In this document: positions 27,641-48,988 of the stretch, piece by piece
Numbering within the stretch: position 1 is the first letter of the stretch
How the letters are laid out: every line of letters starts with the position of its first letter
Notes under the pieces: generated by a model
What the model was told of the DNA's origin: nothing
The model's database searches: none
Seen by the model: only the letters and a program-made list of their open reading frames with translations
Translations under genes and position numbers: made by a program
Source: Scylla paramamosain
Lineage: Eukaryota; Arthropoda; Malacostraca; Decapoda; Portunidae
Direction of reading: 5' to 3'
Assembly (NCBI RefSeq): GCF_035594125.1
Contig: NC_087156.1
Location: 34,004,497-34,068,496, forward strand
Length of the DNA: 64,000 bases

Positions 27641-28706
27641 TTCAATCTATTAACAGTGGTGTTCCTCAGGGTTCTGTCCTGTCACCCACTCTCTTCTTAT
27701 TATTCATTAATGATCTTCTAAACCAAACTTCTTGTCCTATCCACTCCTACGCTGATGATATCACCCTGCACTTTTCCACGTCTTTTCATAGACGTCCAAC
27801 CCTTCAGGAGGTAAATATATCACGCAGGGAAGCCAAAGAACGCTTGACTTCTGGTCTTTCTAAAATTTCTGATTGGGGCAGAGCAAACTTGGTATTGTTC
27901 AATGCCTCAAAAACTCAATTCCTCCATCTATCAACTCAACACAACCTTCCAGATAACTATCCCCTCTTCTTCAATGACACTCAACTGTCCCTCCCCCTCT
28001 TCTACATTGAACATCCTCGGTCTGTCCTTTATTTATAATCTGAACTCGAAACTTCCCATCTCATCTCTAGCTAAAACAGTTTCTATGAAGTTAGGTGTTC
28101 TGAGACGTCTCCGCCAGTTTTTCTCACCCCCCCAGCTGCTAACTCTGTACAAGGGCCTTATCCGTCCATGTATGGAGTATGCTTCATATGTCTGGGGGTT
28201 TCCACTCATACTGCTCTTCTAGACAGGGTGGAATCAAAAGCTTTTCGTCTCATCAACGCCTCTCCTCTAACTGACTGTCTTCAGCCTCTCTCTCACCGCC
28301 GCAATGTTGCATATCTAGCTGTCTTTTACCGCTATTTTCATGCTAACTGCTCTTCTGATCTTGCTAACTGCATGCCTCCCCTCCTTCCGCGGCCTCGCTG
28401 CACAAGACTTTCTTCTTTCTCTCACCCCTATTCTGTCCACCTCTCTAACGCAAGAGTTAACCAGTATTCTCAATCATTCATCCCTTTCTCTGGTAAACTC
28501 TGGAACTCCCTGCCTGCTTCTGTATTTCCACCTTTCTATGACTTGAATTCCTTCAAGAGGGAGGTTTCAAGACACTTATTCATCAATTTTTGACCACTGC
28601 TTTGACCCTTTTATGGGGACTGGCATTTCAGTGGGCATATTTTTTTATTGGATTTTTGTTGCCCTTGGCCAGTGTCCTTCCTACATAAGAAAAAAAAAAA
28701 AAAATC
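27641..28706 (+). mobile_element. Jockey-type LINE, 5'-truncated copy 3
   Basis: It begins inside RT motif B (SINSGVPQGSVLSPTLFLLF), passes YADDITLHF near 27750 and runs to the C-terminal region ending at 28593, with frameshifts near 28000 and 28190. The 3' end is GGCCAGTGTCCTTCCTACATAAG followed by poly-A at 28690-28704. It has the same family and 3' end as the other copies. Confidence 0.85.
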
Positions 28707-28711
28707 CAATC

Positions 28712-28995
28712 GGCCGCTTGGCGTAGTATGACACTAACCTCGACACCTTATCTGGGGTGTCAGGTTGGACTCTTACTCTGTAATACAGGCGACACCTCGG
28801 AGGCATCGGAGACACGAGGTTCGCGTCCCCAGGGCAGCAAAAGCCCCGGTTTTTGCTGGCGGGGCATCCTCCCTTACCATCTAGTGGTTCCTAACTTTTG
28901 CCGGGGGACAACTTCCCTTTCCATCTCATGGTCCCTAACTTGCTTAGGGTCACCGGGACAACTCTGTGACCTGCCCTATCATGCACCAAGACATA
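28712..28995 (+). mobile_element. Possible SINE-like repeat
   Basis: The segment directly follows the LINE poly-A. It has a tRNA-like head (GGCGTAGTATGACACTAACC, then AGGTTGGACTCTTAC about 40 bases later), a second GAGGTTCGCGTCCCC-type B box at about 28817-28831, and a tail with repeated phrases (CATCTAGTGGTTCCTAACTT and CATCTCATGGTCCCTAACTT). The assignment is tentative. Confidence 0.35.
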
Positions 28996-29750
28996 GTTAA
29001 TGCATCATCCATAGTAGCGTAATTTTCTCTTGTTGAAAGATTCTGGTAGGCTTGCTGCGAGTGCTCTGCTTCTGTCACGGGGGACAGGAGTGCTGTAAAA
29101 ACGGTGGCACACGAGCAACGTTATGGCGGCACGCAATACGTACGTATACTCACTGTCGATCGTCCTCTAACACGAATTTGTTTCGCGATTTTCATCTAAG
29201 GCTGTCTAAAGATGCAGTAAAGGCTATTCTTACGCACAAAGATCCACTCTGAGTATGCAAAGACACGCGACTTTTCACACTCAAAGCACTTGTCCGCCCG
29301 CCGCCACCTCTCGGCGGTTCGCTCTTGAGTAATAAAATAAGAATCGAGAGTTCCTCATGTAAATTGAACGACTCTTTTCACTGCATATGGTGTATCGAGT
29401 CATCCTTTCAAATAACTCAGGTTAAAAACTAGAGAAGTGAGTGTTACGAATGAGTAAATGCTCAAAAAGGGGACTTTGGGTGAGAGTACAGAGGGAAATA
29501 AAGCGATACTACTATAATGCGACGGCCTTGCTGAAGAAAATGATCGCGTTAGAGGAAACCCGACTTTACGAGATTACGTTTATATAATTAAGTAATTTCC
29601 ATTTCATTTTTCATGGAACAACGATGAAAGTGAACAGCTGTAATTACTAGTTTTACCAATAGCATGTCAGATGACTCGGTTCTTTCACTAAAACGGGAAG
29701 GAAAATAATTTCCCGCGTCAGAGGGTTAGGGTAATACCTTTCATTCGTCA
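28996..29750. other. Non-coding stretch upstream of TPI copy 3
   Basis: No gene. Similarity to the region upstream of TPI copy 2 begins weakly near 29690 (ACGGGAAGGAAAAT). Confidence 0.4.
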
Positions 29751-29815
29751 CGAGCGTAAGACAGTTTCTCGGCAAGGAAACTGGTGGCAACCTTTACATC
29801 CTGATAGCCTACTGA

Positions 29816-29822
29816 TATAAAA
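29816..29822 (+). promoter_or_regulatory. TATA box of TPI copy 3
   Basis: TATAAAA 94 bp upstream of the ATG. A TCAG initiator-like sequence lies about 35-40 bp downstream (29853-29856). The same arrangement is seen in inverted orientation at 10284-10290. Confidence 0.7.
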
Positions 29823-29915
29823 CGACCGCCGCACCAGGACAGCCACACACTCTCAGCCACCTTTGGCCTCGCCACAACAACAGACAGTCGCAACGCCTCT
29901 CCCTTTGCACTCAAA

Positions 29916-31076
<1,161 letters not shown>

Positions 31077-32395
31077 GCGAGCCAGCTGTTGTTCTCATAT
31101 ATTTATTATGCAGCCTTATTTTGTTGTTACTATATATTTATATGATAGATATACTGTTAATCCGCTCCAAATACAATTTTGTCGTGTACGAAATTCACGG
31201 TGGCACGATTGGGTAAATTATCCAGTCGTTTGCGAACACGACGGAAACTCGTCATGGCAGGAATCGGATGGATAGCTGCTAAATGATGTTTCATATGTGT
31301 TTATCATATGAACGTAAATATAATTTACTCTTGTTGCTTGCCGTGCCTCATTCCCTTAAAGTTGCCTATTTATGTGGCGCCATTTTATTCCTCGAGGGGG
31401 AATTTTGTTGCCGCACATCTCTACAACCCACCGCTCCATCTGGCCCCTGGAGGGTACATCTTGTGGTGTCCATCACATATAAAAATTGCGATTTCATTCT
31501 CGGAAACACCTCCCAACTTGTAATTTTTGGCGTCGTATCTTTCTTATTTTATAAAATTTCTTCGTCAGACCCACCGTTTAGCCGTATTTTGCATATTTCG
31601 ACTTATCTGCATGTGAGCGAAGGTTTCTGCTTTAGCAACTCGCGCAACTATCACCTCATCACTACAGCTCGAGCTAAAGAGCGCAAGATGCGCGAATTAC
31701 ACGCCATAACTCACTTTATATACGTGATAGCCATTTTTAGTTGACACCATCCGACTCAGCAGTGACTGTAGAATCAAGATGTATTGTAAAAACTTGACAA
31801 AACAAAAATAAAAATGGTATTACGAAGAGATGAACTGTGAAGATGTTAAGAAAATGTTAATAACAAGTTTTACTTATGCTCGCTATTTTCAACAGTTAAT
31901 CATTGAATGCTAATATATATTATTACATCAAATAGGAAAAAAAAAAAAAAAACTCGTGAATACGATAGTGTGGTCAGAAAACAGATAAAGCTCCACATAG
32001 TGAAAACACAGAGTTATTTATAACAACACTCGCCGCAACCATCACAGCGGCGCGACACTTGGCGTGGTGTGTGCAGGCAGGCTCTGTATGACCGGATCTG
32101 CGACTCGTTTAAAAATTAAAATCCCTCCCAGTCACTGATGGAACGTCCTTTAAGTTGCTCGCCAGCTTAAATCACCTATTATCTGGTTTATGTATTTTTA
32201 GTCTTAAAACTAAAGAAAAACGTGAATTATTAATGTTTTTTAATTAACCATCCCAGACGCGAGGGTACGAATTTCTCATGAGCTCACAGAAGGGTGCATG
32301 AACTTGGAAAAAGATTGGGAACCACTGCCCTACAGCACCCGTTATTTTTCCTATTACGGAGATAATTATCACTTTGGTATCTCTCAACGTAGAGC
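31077..32395. other. Non-coding stretch
   Basis: No gene is recognised. Near 32315-32327 the sequence TTGGGAACCACTG looks like the right end of an hAT-like element whose left end I could not find. A poly-A lies at 31938-31952. Confidence 0.4.
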
Positions 32396-32526
32396 AGTGA
32401 TTCTCAAAGTGTGCCGCGGCACACTAGTGAGCCTCCATTATCTTGGTGTGCCGCGAAAATTTGGGTAGGATTTTGTGTACATAATATAATGAAATTGTTG
32501 CAAATTGTAATTTATATTTATCAAGG
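32396..32526 (+). mobile_element. hAT-like terminal fragment
   Basis: CAGTGATTCTCAAAGTGTGC followed by CGCGGCACACTAGTG is the type of end seen in hAT elements. It contains a perfect 18-bp palindrome at 32408-32425 (AGTGTGCCGCGGCACACT). The element is cut off by the TA microsatellite that follows. Confidence 0.5.
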
Positions 32527-32651
<125 letters not shown>

Positions 32652-32654
32652 TCC

Positions 32655-33250
32655 CCCTCCCCCCCCGCCCGCTGCTAAATCTGTACAGAGGCCTTATCTG
32701 TCCATGTATAGAGTATGCTTCACATGTATGGAGGGGTTCCACTCATATTGCTCTTTTAGACGGGGTGGAATCAAAAGCTTTTCGTCTTATCAACTTTTCT
32801 TCTCTAACTGCCTCTCTTCAGCCTCTTTCTCATTGCCTCAATGTTACATCTTTTGCTATCTTCTACCGCTACTTTCATGCCAACTGCTCTTCTGATCTTG
32901 CTAATTATATCCCCCACCTCCTCCCGCGGCCTCGCTGCACAAGACTTTCTTCTTTCTCTCACCCCTATTCTGTCCACTTCTCTAATGTAAGAGTTAACTA
33001 GTACTCTCAATCATTCATCTCTTTCTCTGGTAAACTTTGGAACTCCCTGCCTGCTTCTGCATTTCCACCTTCCTATGACTTGAACTCTTTCAAGAGGGAG
33101 GTTTCAAGACACTTATCCTGTAATTTTTGACTACCACTTTTGACACTGTTCGGGGACCGGTACCTCATTGGGCTTTTTTTAATTTTTTTTTTTTATTATC
33201 ATTGTTTTGTTGCTCTTGGCCGGTGCCCTTCATATATAAAAAAAAAAAGT
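32655..33250 (+). mobile_element. Jockey-type LINE, 3' fragment copy 4
   Basis: It covers only the RT C-terminal region, from [20 protein letters not shown] sequence (about 32670) through FRLINFSSLT and LPRPRCTRLSSFSHPYSVHF, ending near 33130. The 3' UTR ends GGCCGGTGCCCTTCATATATA plus poly-A at 33238-33248. Several stops are present. Confidence 0.8.
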
Positions 33251-33320
33251 GATTTTCAGTTTGTACATAGCTGATCTCACAATTTAGTACATGCGAACCC
33301 GGTTAATGACAGATGTTTCT

Positions 33321-33359
<39 letters not shown>

Positions 33360-33980
33360 TGTGTTGAAGCAAACTTCCCACCAGCAGGCAAGGGGCGTTT
33401 CACATCTTTGAAGGATTCGGGGCGTGTATGTCGGGGTAAAGGGTTAGGCGGCTGGGAACAGCCGTGGCTCTGACTCGGTCACTCTCAGTGAGAACAGTCA
33501 CACAGAGCAGGAAAACATGCTTTGCTGTATGTCCATATATACAAGTATACAAGTCACCGTGCAATACAGTCACGACACGCAGGCAGGCACAGGGGCAACA
33601 GACACTCACCTTCACAGTCAGTCAGTTTCACACGCGAATTCTACAAGGGCTCAGCTCTCTTTCCCTTTCTCTCGCTCACGGGTCTTATCGCGTCGCGGTC
33701 TCTGTACTCTCTCTGTCTCTCAGTGCCATGGAGTGCCTCAATTCCTGCCTCCCAGTGTCGTCACCTCTGCCTGGCGATACCTAACTACATCTATTCTAGC
33801 TTGCAAGACATAACAACGAGTCATGACGATTTATTACTGCTAATGGTGATTGCTGCTTAAACTATGTATGCGCGCACACACACACACACACTGGCTGGCT
33901 TCCGTACTTACAAGACGTGGTCGCTCCTGCTGCTTCACCTCAAAGTTATAAACTGCTGCTTTTAAAACTTCCTGTACTTG
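33251..33980. other. Non-coding stretch
   Basis: (TG)n lies at 33327-33363 and a short (CA)n near 33873-33890. No gene recognised. Confidence 0.4.
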
Positions 33981-33981
33981 G

Positions 33982-34235
33982 ATGCAAGACTTGGACAACC
34001 TGCTGCTCTACAGTGTTGTTTCTATAGTGTTGTTTCTGCTTGCAATGGATACCAACTCCATTAAACTATTACTAGATTCGCAAGAGAGAACCTTTTGGAG
34101 TGTTATGGACGTTTTAGTGAAACAGTTCGAAGCCAGGATCTCGTCAATGGAAGTGACAATTAGTGAGTACTTTAACCAAGGGTCTGGAATTCACTCAAGC
34201 CGAAGTTCAAGATTTAAAATAGGAAACTAACACAG
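33982..34235 (+). pseudogene. LINE ORF1-like coiled-coil remnant
   Basis: A short reading frame containing MDTNSIKLLLDSQERTF, VLVKQFEARISSMEVTIS and, after a frameshift near 34190, LEFTQAEVQDLK. The heptad-like spacing and the wording resemble the coiled-coil first ORF of crustacean LINEs. It is short and frameshifted, and I regard it as a fossil. The family assignment is by impression. Confidence 0.35.
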
Positions 34236-34489
34236 TGATACTTACTCAAACACACTAATACAACAAAGTTCACACACAGTAATAATGGTAATTATATTAC
34301 TAGTGTAGGTACTATGATGCTAAAATCAATTAAAAACATTAATACTGACTCACTAGTAGCCACTTACAATAGTACAGTATGTTTTCTTCCATAAGACTTA
34401 ATTATCACAATGACACTTCGTAGTAAATAACATAATCATACTGACTTACTCATAGTAACACAATAATATCCCCTATCATTTTAACATAG

Positions 34490-35165
34490 TTCACCCTACA
34501 AAATATAATGCATAATTACCTCTAATGCTCTTGTCCTCCATATCATAGCAGTTAGTGGACAAGAATGTTTTTAATCTTCTAAACAGATCCACATTTTCAT
34601 TGCTCTTAACAGCACTTGGAAGTCTATTAGTCTTGGGGCACAGTTTTTAAAGGCTCTATAACCAATGTCTGTGTTACATCTTGGTTCTAAGAGTCAATTG
34701 CTATCTGAAGCATGTCTTACTACAATATATGTCTGTAATTCAAATGGTTGTAATAGTTTCCTCAAGTATTCAGGCTTCCTAGTCTTCATTGCCACATATA
34801 TCATAACACAAATTTTACATATGATTCTAGTTTTAACTGGCAACCAGTGTAGTTCAGTGAGAACTAGTGTGATCCTCTCATATTGCTGGCAAGTTCATTA
34901 TTAATCTAACTGCTTTGTTTATAATAATTTGATTTTCTTCAGCTGATACTTAGGCAAGTTATAATACAGAGAATTACAATAATCTATTAATGACATAGTT
35001 ATGTATGAGTTTCTTAACAATGTGCATCAAAATATTTCTTTATGAAGGCAATATTTCGTAAAGTAAGTCGTGCCACCTTTACAATACCATTTATTTGTTA
35101 ATTGAAATTCATATGTTTATCATTAATCACACCTATGTCTTTTACATTCTCTTATATATTAACAA
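34490..35165 (-). mobile_element. LINE RT C-terminal fragment, decayed
   Basis: On the minus strand, broken frames give NSLYYNLPKYQLKKI-like, LPVKTRIICKICVMIYVAMK, YLRKLLQPF and GYRAFKNCAPRLI followed by FPSAVKSNENVDLFRRLKTF. This order (LPKYQL, RI.FK, APRLWN.LP, F...LKT.L) is typical of the C-terminal end of several LINE polymerases. Many stops are present. Confidence 0.55.
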
Positions 35166-35509
35166 TATTTCCGCTTGTTTCGCTTTTTTCTTTTTTTGTA
35201 AAGCTTGAATTCTTTCCCTCAGCCGCATCTTTTGTTTGGAAGGACGCGTCATGATTGTAGATTTACTTGGCAGAAGTAGTATCCAACCTGAGGGAGTACT
35301 GTCAAGGGAAACTAATCAAGGCGGAAAGACAGTCAGACGAACGGCTTTCTCGCACACCATCTCTGTTATGGACATCTCGAGAGACCTTGAGGTGAGGTGC
35401 GACGCTCGTGGTGGCCTGCCCCCTTAAGTTGCCAGTGCGCTTCATATTACTATATATCGCAAAATAAGAAAAAAAAAAAAAATAAATAAATAAATAAAAA
35501 AAAATAAAT

Positions 35510-35552
<43 letters not shown>

Positions 35553-35900
35553 TTCAGAGTTGTGAATAGTGACAAGCCTGCGGTGCGCGGTACCTTTAAA
35601 GGAACCTATAAAGGAAATGCAAATAAACACGGAAGGAATTGTGGTATCAAGATGCCATTTTCACAAAAAAAAAAAAAAAAAAAACAGCAGATTTCAAGGG
35701 TGACCAAACTATAAGAAATAAAAAAAAAATTCAAGGTTGGTAAAAAAATCGATTTTTTTTTTGCTGACGCGCCCCATCCTTAAAAAAAAAAAAGATTCTA
35801 CATCTGATATATTTTTAACATGAAATTTATTGAATGTTTATTCTATTCATAAATAATTTTTACTATTGTTATTGTATAGAACTTTTAATTAAAATCAGAA
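35166..35900. other. Non-coding stretch with simple repeats
   Basis: A-rich and AAAT repeats lie at 35469-35515, (GA)n at 35516-35551 and poly-A at 35666-35684. A short ORF at 35236-35427 is not recognised. Confidence 0.4.
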
Positions 35901-36115
35901 ATCTTCACATTCATTGACAACAAGACCAACAAAGAAGAAACAACACGAACCTACAATGTCCTCGGTTCAATACCACACTTTATAAAAATAGAATTGTATG
36001 TCATGGTCCTACAGTATGGAATTAATTATCTACACATTTGAAAAAAAAAAGTCAAACCTTATGTCTTTTAAAAGGAAAATAAAAACACTCCTTTATACTG
36101 TTCAAAATCAATAGG
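35900..36115 (+). mobile_element. LINE-like RT C-terminal fragment
   Basis: Broken plus-strand frames give NTTLYKNRIVCHGPTVWN and MSFKRKIKTLLYTVQNQ, resembling the GP.WN.L....SFK.KLK.L ending of some LINE polymerases. The match is weak and short. Confidence 0.35.
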
Positions 36116-37716
36116 AAATTTGATATCAGTCACATGAATATTTGATATCATTGGTCGTTATATGCATACATGTGTGTTCAGAATCATAGTATTATGTTAA
36201 ATTGCATGTCATACCTATTATTCAATAAAATATGTAAATTTACTTCATAATGTTAATTTTTCATTTTAAGTACCAGTGTTAATGTACTCATATTTACTCA
36301 CATGTGTACTCACACACTCATATGTACTCACATACGAGATTACCTCACACGCTGCATGCTCATGTGCCCATCTATAGGGCTGCTACATACACATATTCGT
36401 ACAACTATAGTGTGTGTGTGTGTTGGCGGAATTTCCGAAACATAACTAGTATTATTCTGATAACACAGTATTATAGTACTATAGTAAAGTATATGTCTGT
36501 AGCAAACTGATTTCGTCGGTGTAAGAAGTTTTATCAGTACCGCAAGTATCACACATCAAGATAAGGCAAGACAGTCCACTAAACTATCTCATTCGATTAG
36601 TATTAGGTAGGAAACAAGGAAGATTGAATTGATTAATAACATTATGTACAGTTAATACTTAACCTCTAACACCACCTAAAAAAAAAAAAAATAAATAAAT
36701 AAATAAAAAAAGTTGAAGTTAAGGAAAACTACACATAAGACGTGCGTAAAATTATGAAGACTCGATCTACCTGACAGGGATCTCTTGACTGGGGTTGAAC
36801 CATGGCTTTGTGACTGATAATGCATGTACTAAAACGTCAGAATTTTAACATGATTTGTAGGAAAGACTTATATCGACATCCCGTACCTTCAACTTGTACA
36901 CCTTATGATTTCGTCATGAGAAAAATAAATAAATAAATAAATAGATAAAAATAAATAAATAAAAATAAATAAATAAAACATGAAAAAAAAAAAAATGTAG
37001 GTAGTCCATCTGTAAACTGTATATATGCTGTTAATTATTAGTGTAGCAAGCTGCAGATTGTGACCCCTTGCTTTTTCATTCATTATCTGTTATTCAGGGT
37101 ATATTATCATAATTCATTAATTATCATTAGAGCAATAAGCATGAAGATTGTCCCACCACGTTGATTTGAGAAGTTATCGCCTAAAGGACAAGTTTTCTGT
37201 CACCAGTTGTAAACAATAAACACGGCAGCAAGTAGGCAGGTGTAAGGGAGGTGATGGAGGCATTCAACCCACTATCTGTGTTCCTCTGATTTCTATGTCT
37301 TAGCACATTACAAGTACGTAGTTGGAAAAAAATATAAGTTTAAGTTGCTCTGGAATGGAGTTACATAAAAAAATAGTTGAAGAATTGTTAGGTTCACTTT
37401 TAGTTTGTTGATTAGTGACAGTTTCAGTTAGATTACTTATAGTGGTGCTTATCCAAGTAATTTGAAAATATTTCATCATTACATAGAAATGGTTACATTT
37501 TGACAGGTGGCTACATACCTAATATTATTGTTTGATATTTTTGTTTTGAAGGTGACGGGCTTAAGTCTTATCTTGGATCTTACTGTTTACTCGTTGATAT
37601 TCCGCGGAAATGGTGAATTACGGAGAAACTCAAATTGCGTTTTATGAGATAATATTCCAAGGAGGTGGCAGACTACACAGGCATTTAACTTGCATTTTCT
37701 CAACACTTTGTTAGTT
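36116..37716. other. Non-coding stretch
   Basis: AT-rich. AAAT repeats lie at 36678-36711 and 36919-36978. No gene recognised. Confidence 0.4.
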
Positions 37717-37717
37717 T

Positions 37718-38866
<1,149 letters not shown>

Positions 38867-39002
38867 ATTGAAATTTACTTATAAATGTCTCAATACAATG
38901 TGCTGATCAACAGGACAAGGACTTAGGGTTCTCTGCTGCTGCACAAATGATTTTGGGGTGTAATGATTGGTTTTACTTGTAGTGTGTCTTTGAGTTTAAA
39001 CT

Positions 39003-39005
<3 letters not shown>

Positions 39006-39087
<82 letters not shown>
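39006..39087. repeat. (GA)n microsatellite
   Basis: About 82 bases of pure GA, some 470 bp upstream of the zinc-finger/MULE gene start. Confidence 0.95.
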
Positions 39088-39090
<3 letters not shown>

Positions 39091-39555
39091 CCATTTTTAA
39101 GACAAATTCTGTTTAATTTTTTTGTAATTTGATTAATAATTGAGGAGCAGTGATAATGGCAGAGATGTGGCAATGGTTATTATCCTTGTAAATATAGAAC
39201 TAGTTTTCATATTGCATATGATGAAAGTGAATTATGTATATTTTAGAACCTCTACTTTCACTTCCAGTATGACATAATTTGTTCAGTTTGATGTGATTTT
39301 TCTAGCTAAATATTGCATTCTACATAGTTTCAGAGATGCATAATTGAAATACCATGACAACAAAAGTTATGGAGGTCATGCTACTGTTATTCTTATTGCA
39401 GCATTTTAAGTTCATTTTGATTATGTTACCCTCTGTGATGACTTTATTTTAGGTGGTTATGTATATATTTAGTACTCTGAATACTTGAGAGTACTGGTAT
39501 TATATGAATATTAAATACTCACTATGCACTTTAGGAAAGCAAGTGTACCTGAGTC

Positions 39556-44287
<4,732 letters not shown>

Positions 44288-46017
44288 GAATTTGTAATTT
44301 GTTAAGTACTTTATGTTAACGTTTCATTCCTTCTGCTGTATGTATTTGTTTGAGACTGAAAAGGTTTATTAGAAGGGGTCCCTATTTACTGTCAGCTGAT
44401 TCATCAAACATTAGGGAAGTAAGCCTCTGTAATATATAATCTGAATGTGGGATTTTGAACCACAAAAGAGCCATGCGGATTTAGTAAGCACACATGCTAT
44501 CTGATGGTTTGGGAGGAGTTGCCGAGAGTGTTGGCAGCATTGAGGTCTTAGGGTAGGCAGGCCTGAGTGGTGGTATGTGTGCGTGCGTACGTGCGTGCGT
44601 GCGTGCGTGTGTGTGTGTGTGTGTGTGTGTGTAATACAAAAATTTTAGGAATACACAAATTCACAATCAATATACAACTAATAGGGTGCAACATCAAACT
44701 CAAACAAAGGGCATATACAAATTACAAAGTATCAATCATTACTGCAATACTGATAATATAATTGAATACTATGACAACAGAAAACAACAGGGCTTCCACT
44801 TGGCCCTCCAACTCAAACTGCTGTTTCTTCTTTCTCCTCCTCTTACTCCTCCTCCAAGATCTGTCTCTGGTAGTATGCCAGGACCTGTGGTCTTCTCTGC
44901 TCCATTGGTATGCAAGCTTTCTCCTGCAGGGCATCTTATTGAGATCTCTTCTCCAGCAACCATAGCTGTGCCAACTCTGCCTGTGACTCTGGTCACTCCT
45001 CTGTCTTTGCTGTCTTCTTGGTCCTCTGCCTTCTCTACTTCTCCGCCAACTCTCACCTCTCCTCCTCTCTTCACTATACACCCTGCTTCATCTGTATCTT
45101 CTCATTGTACAAGTTTCAGAGTCACCTTGCAAAGACATCCCTGCATCCTTGCACATTGAATGCAATGACCCCATTAGGGACTGTAGTCTCCTGGTGCACT
45201 ATCATGGCAGTGCCAGGCAAAATGCTTACTGGCCAAACAACACTCTCAATTGGGCCTGCATTGCAAACACCATTACTCCCACTTGCCCACTCCTGGCTCC
45301 ATGGAGCCTCTGTGCCACACCCATAAAATTGATAAAACAAAAATGGCACTTCCTTGGCAAAACTAAGAGGGGCCATCTTGCTACTCTTAACAAAACAAAA
45401 TTCCTTCCAGGTGTGACACAACCAAATCTGCTTCCGACTGTCAGGAACAGCTACACTTATCATTATGTCTCATTCCTCCCTCCAGCCCCTTGATGACACA
45501 AGCATCGTCACAGTGAGCTAACGGCTGTTCCTTTCCAGGACACAGCACACCCATCCCCACACATGGAGCCAAATAGATACACGTGGCCATCACAAAGCAA
45601 ACCCTGGCTCCAACATGAGCCCAGCCAATGTGCCACTGGGCCAGCCCCACTGGTCCCAGCAACTGTTCCCGTATGCAAACGCTTCTCATCACACCCAATA
45701 CTTTGTTGCTTTGAGGAAGCTAACATCCATCATTACATACTTTCCTGCTCGGACCCAGCACCTGACAAGTACTAACAGCATGGCCAACAGCAGCCCCCAG
45801 CAACACTGAGGGTGCTTCCCAAGCAGCAAGCAACACACTATCACCAGCAGCCTTACACAGCTTTGCCTCTCGACATGGCACTTTAACACGTGTTCAATAC
45901 ACCATAACTTGTCCCAGAAGGAGGAATTGGGTGAGCAACATTACAAACAATCCCTACACCAAGGGAAACAACACTAACCATAACACAACAGAGAGGGGCC
46001 CTAGAGAAGAGGTCATC
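44288..46017. other. Non-coding or unassigned stretch downstream of the MULE gene
   Basis: GTGC/GT repeats lie at 44566-44632. From about 44800 to 45900 the base composition is clearly richer in C and G than the flanks. A plus frame at 44809-45159 is rich in Pro, Ser and Leu (SVSGSMPGPVVFSAPL, SPATIAVPTLPVTLVTP). A long pyrimidine tract ending CCTCCAAG at about 44858 would make a good splice acceptor. It may be an unrecognised exon or an old repeat. I cannot assign it. Confidence 0.3.
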
Positions 46018-46531
46018 AGACACAGATTCAGTGTGTGACATATTGACATAAGGGAAAGTTATCCCTTGTGAGTGCTCCTTGCTTCGGCAAACAAAATGGC
46101 TGTGTTTGTTCTAAAGAAAGTGTTCTACTGAGGTGATGTGTGATGCCTGGAAAATATACAGGCCATGATTACATAGTACTAATGTTAGAGTTTCAACGGA
46201 ATGGTGAAATGAATAGAAAAATAAGTCATATAACTATTGTGAGTGAAAAGACTGAGTGGAGTCCCTCGTCCCATTTCTTCACCAATGCACTCACAGTCTT
46301 TTCACTTGCAATAGTTATATGGCTTATTTTTCTGATCATTTCAGCATTCCAATGAAACTCCAACATTTTTACTATGTAATCGTGGCCTGTGTATTTTCCA
46401 TGCATCACACATCACCTCAGTAGAACACTATTTAAAACTAATACAGCCATTTTGTTAGCAGAAGCAAGGAGTGGTCACAAAAGATAACTTTCCCTTCTGT
46501 CTATATGTCACACACTGAATCCATTATTCTG
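46018..46531. mobile_element. Foldback (inverted-repeat) element
   Basis: Two arms of about 220-240 bp face each other. The left arm runs from GATTCAGTGTGTGACAT at 46025 to about 46260, and the right arm is its diverged inverse up to 46521. Shared phrases are AACAAAATGGCTGT, GTTCTACTGAGGTGATGTGT, TGGAAAATA.ACAGGCCA and AATAAG.CATATAACTATTG. Related short frames are read out of both arms (KYTGHDYIV and EKT). Arm identity is roughly 80-85% by eye. Confidence 0.7.
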
Positions 46532-46678
46532 TGCTTTCAAAAAACATGTGAGGGACTAACCTAAGTTGTCATGTAGTTATTTTCTCCCAGCAGGTTTTAT
46601 CAGACTGAGGAGTGAGTTGCCAGTTTGTGCAATGTGATGCTCAAGTTGGCGGGAGTTCTAATCGTGATTGTCGGTGAC

Positions 46679-48477
<1,799 letters not shown>

Positions 48478-48567
<90 letters not shown>
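48478..48567. repeat. (TA)n microsatellite
   Basis: About 90 bases of pure TA. Confidence 0.95.
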
Positions 48568-48570
<3 letters not shown>

Positions 48571-48988
48571 AATTTCTTTCCCAATTTTAACTTTACGATC
48601 ATGTGTTGTTTACCTTCACGGACTTCCACTTGATAACTTTTCTCTCACTTTCTAGAAAGAGAAGTGTCTCCTGTATCGTGGTATTGCTGCACACTGACAC
48701 TAGGTGATGAAGTACTGTCAGTGTCAGCCATTATTGCTGTATTACACTGTAAAATCAGATAATCATACACAAAACAAAGTGCTTTAGTTCTTCCTATGCA
48801 CCTTGCAGGTTAGGAAGCTTCGTTGCCTGACACCAAAGTAACATTGAGAAATGTGACCTGTTACTGGATACATGCCACCTGTGGCTTCCTTCCAGTGAGC
48901 TGAGATCCATGATCTTGCAAGCCACCTGAAAACACATCTCCCTCTCTTTGTAAATTTAACGGCTACAAGCTGTCGGAACAAGACAGAC

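Noticed and set aside
31283..31744. 153-codon ORF downstream of TPI copy 3
   Set aside because: There is no recognisable domain, its composition resembles random AT-rich DNA, and there is no splice or promoter support.
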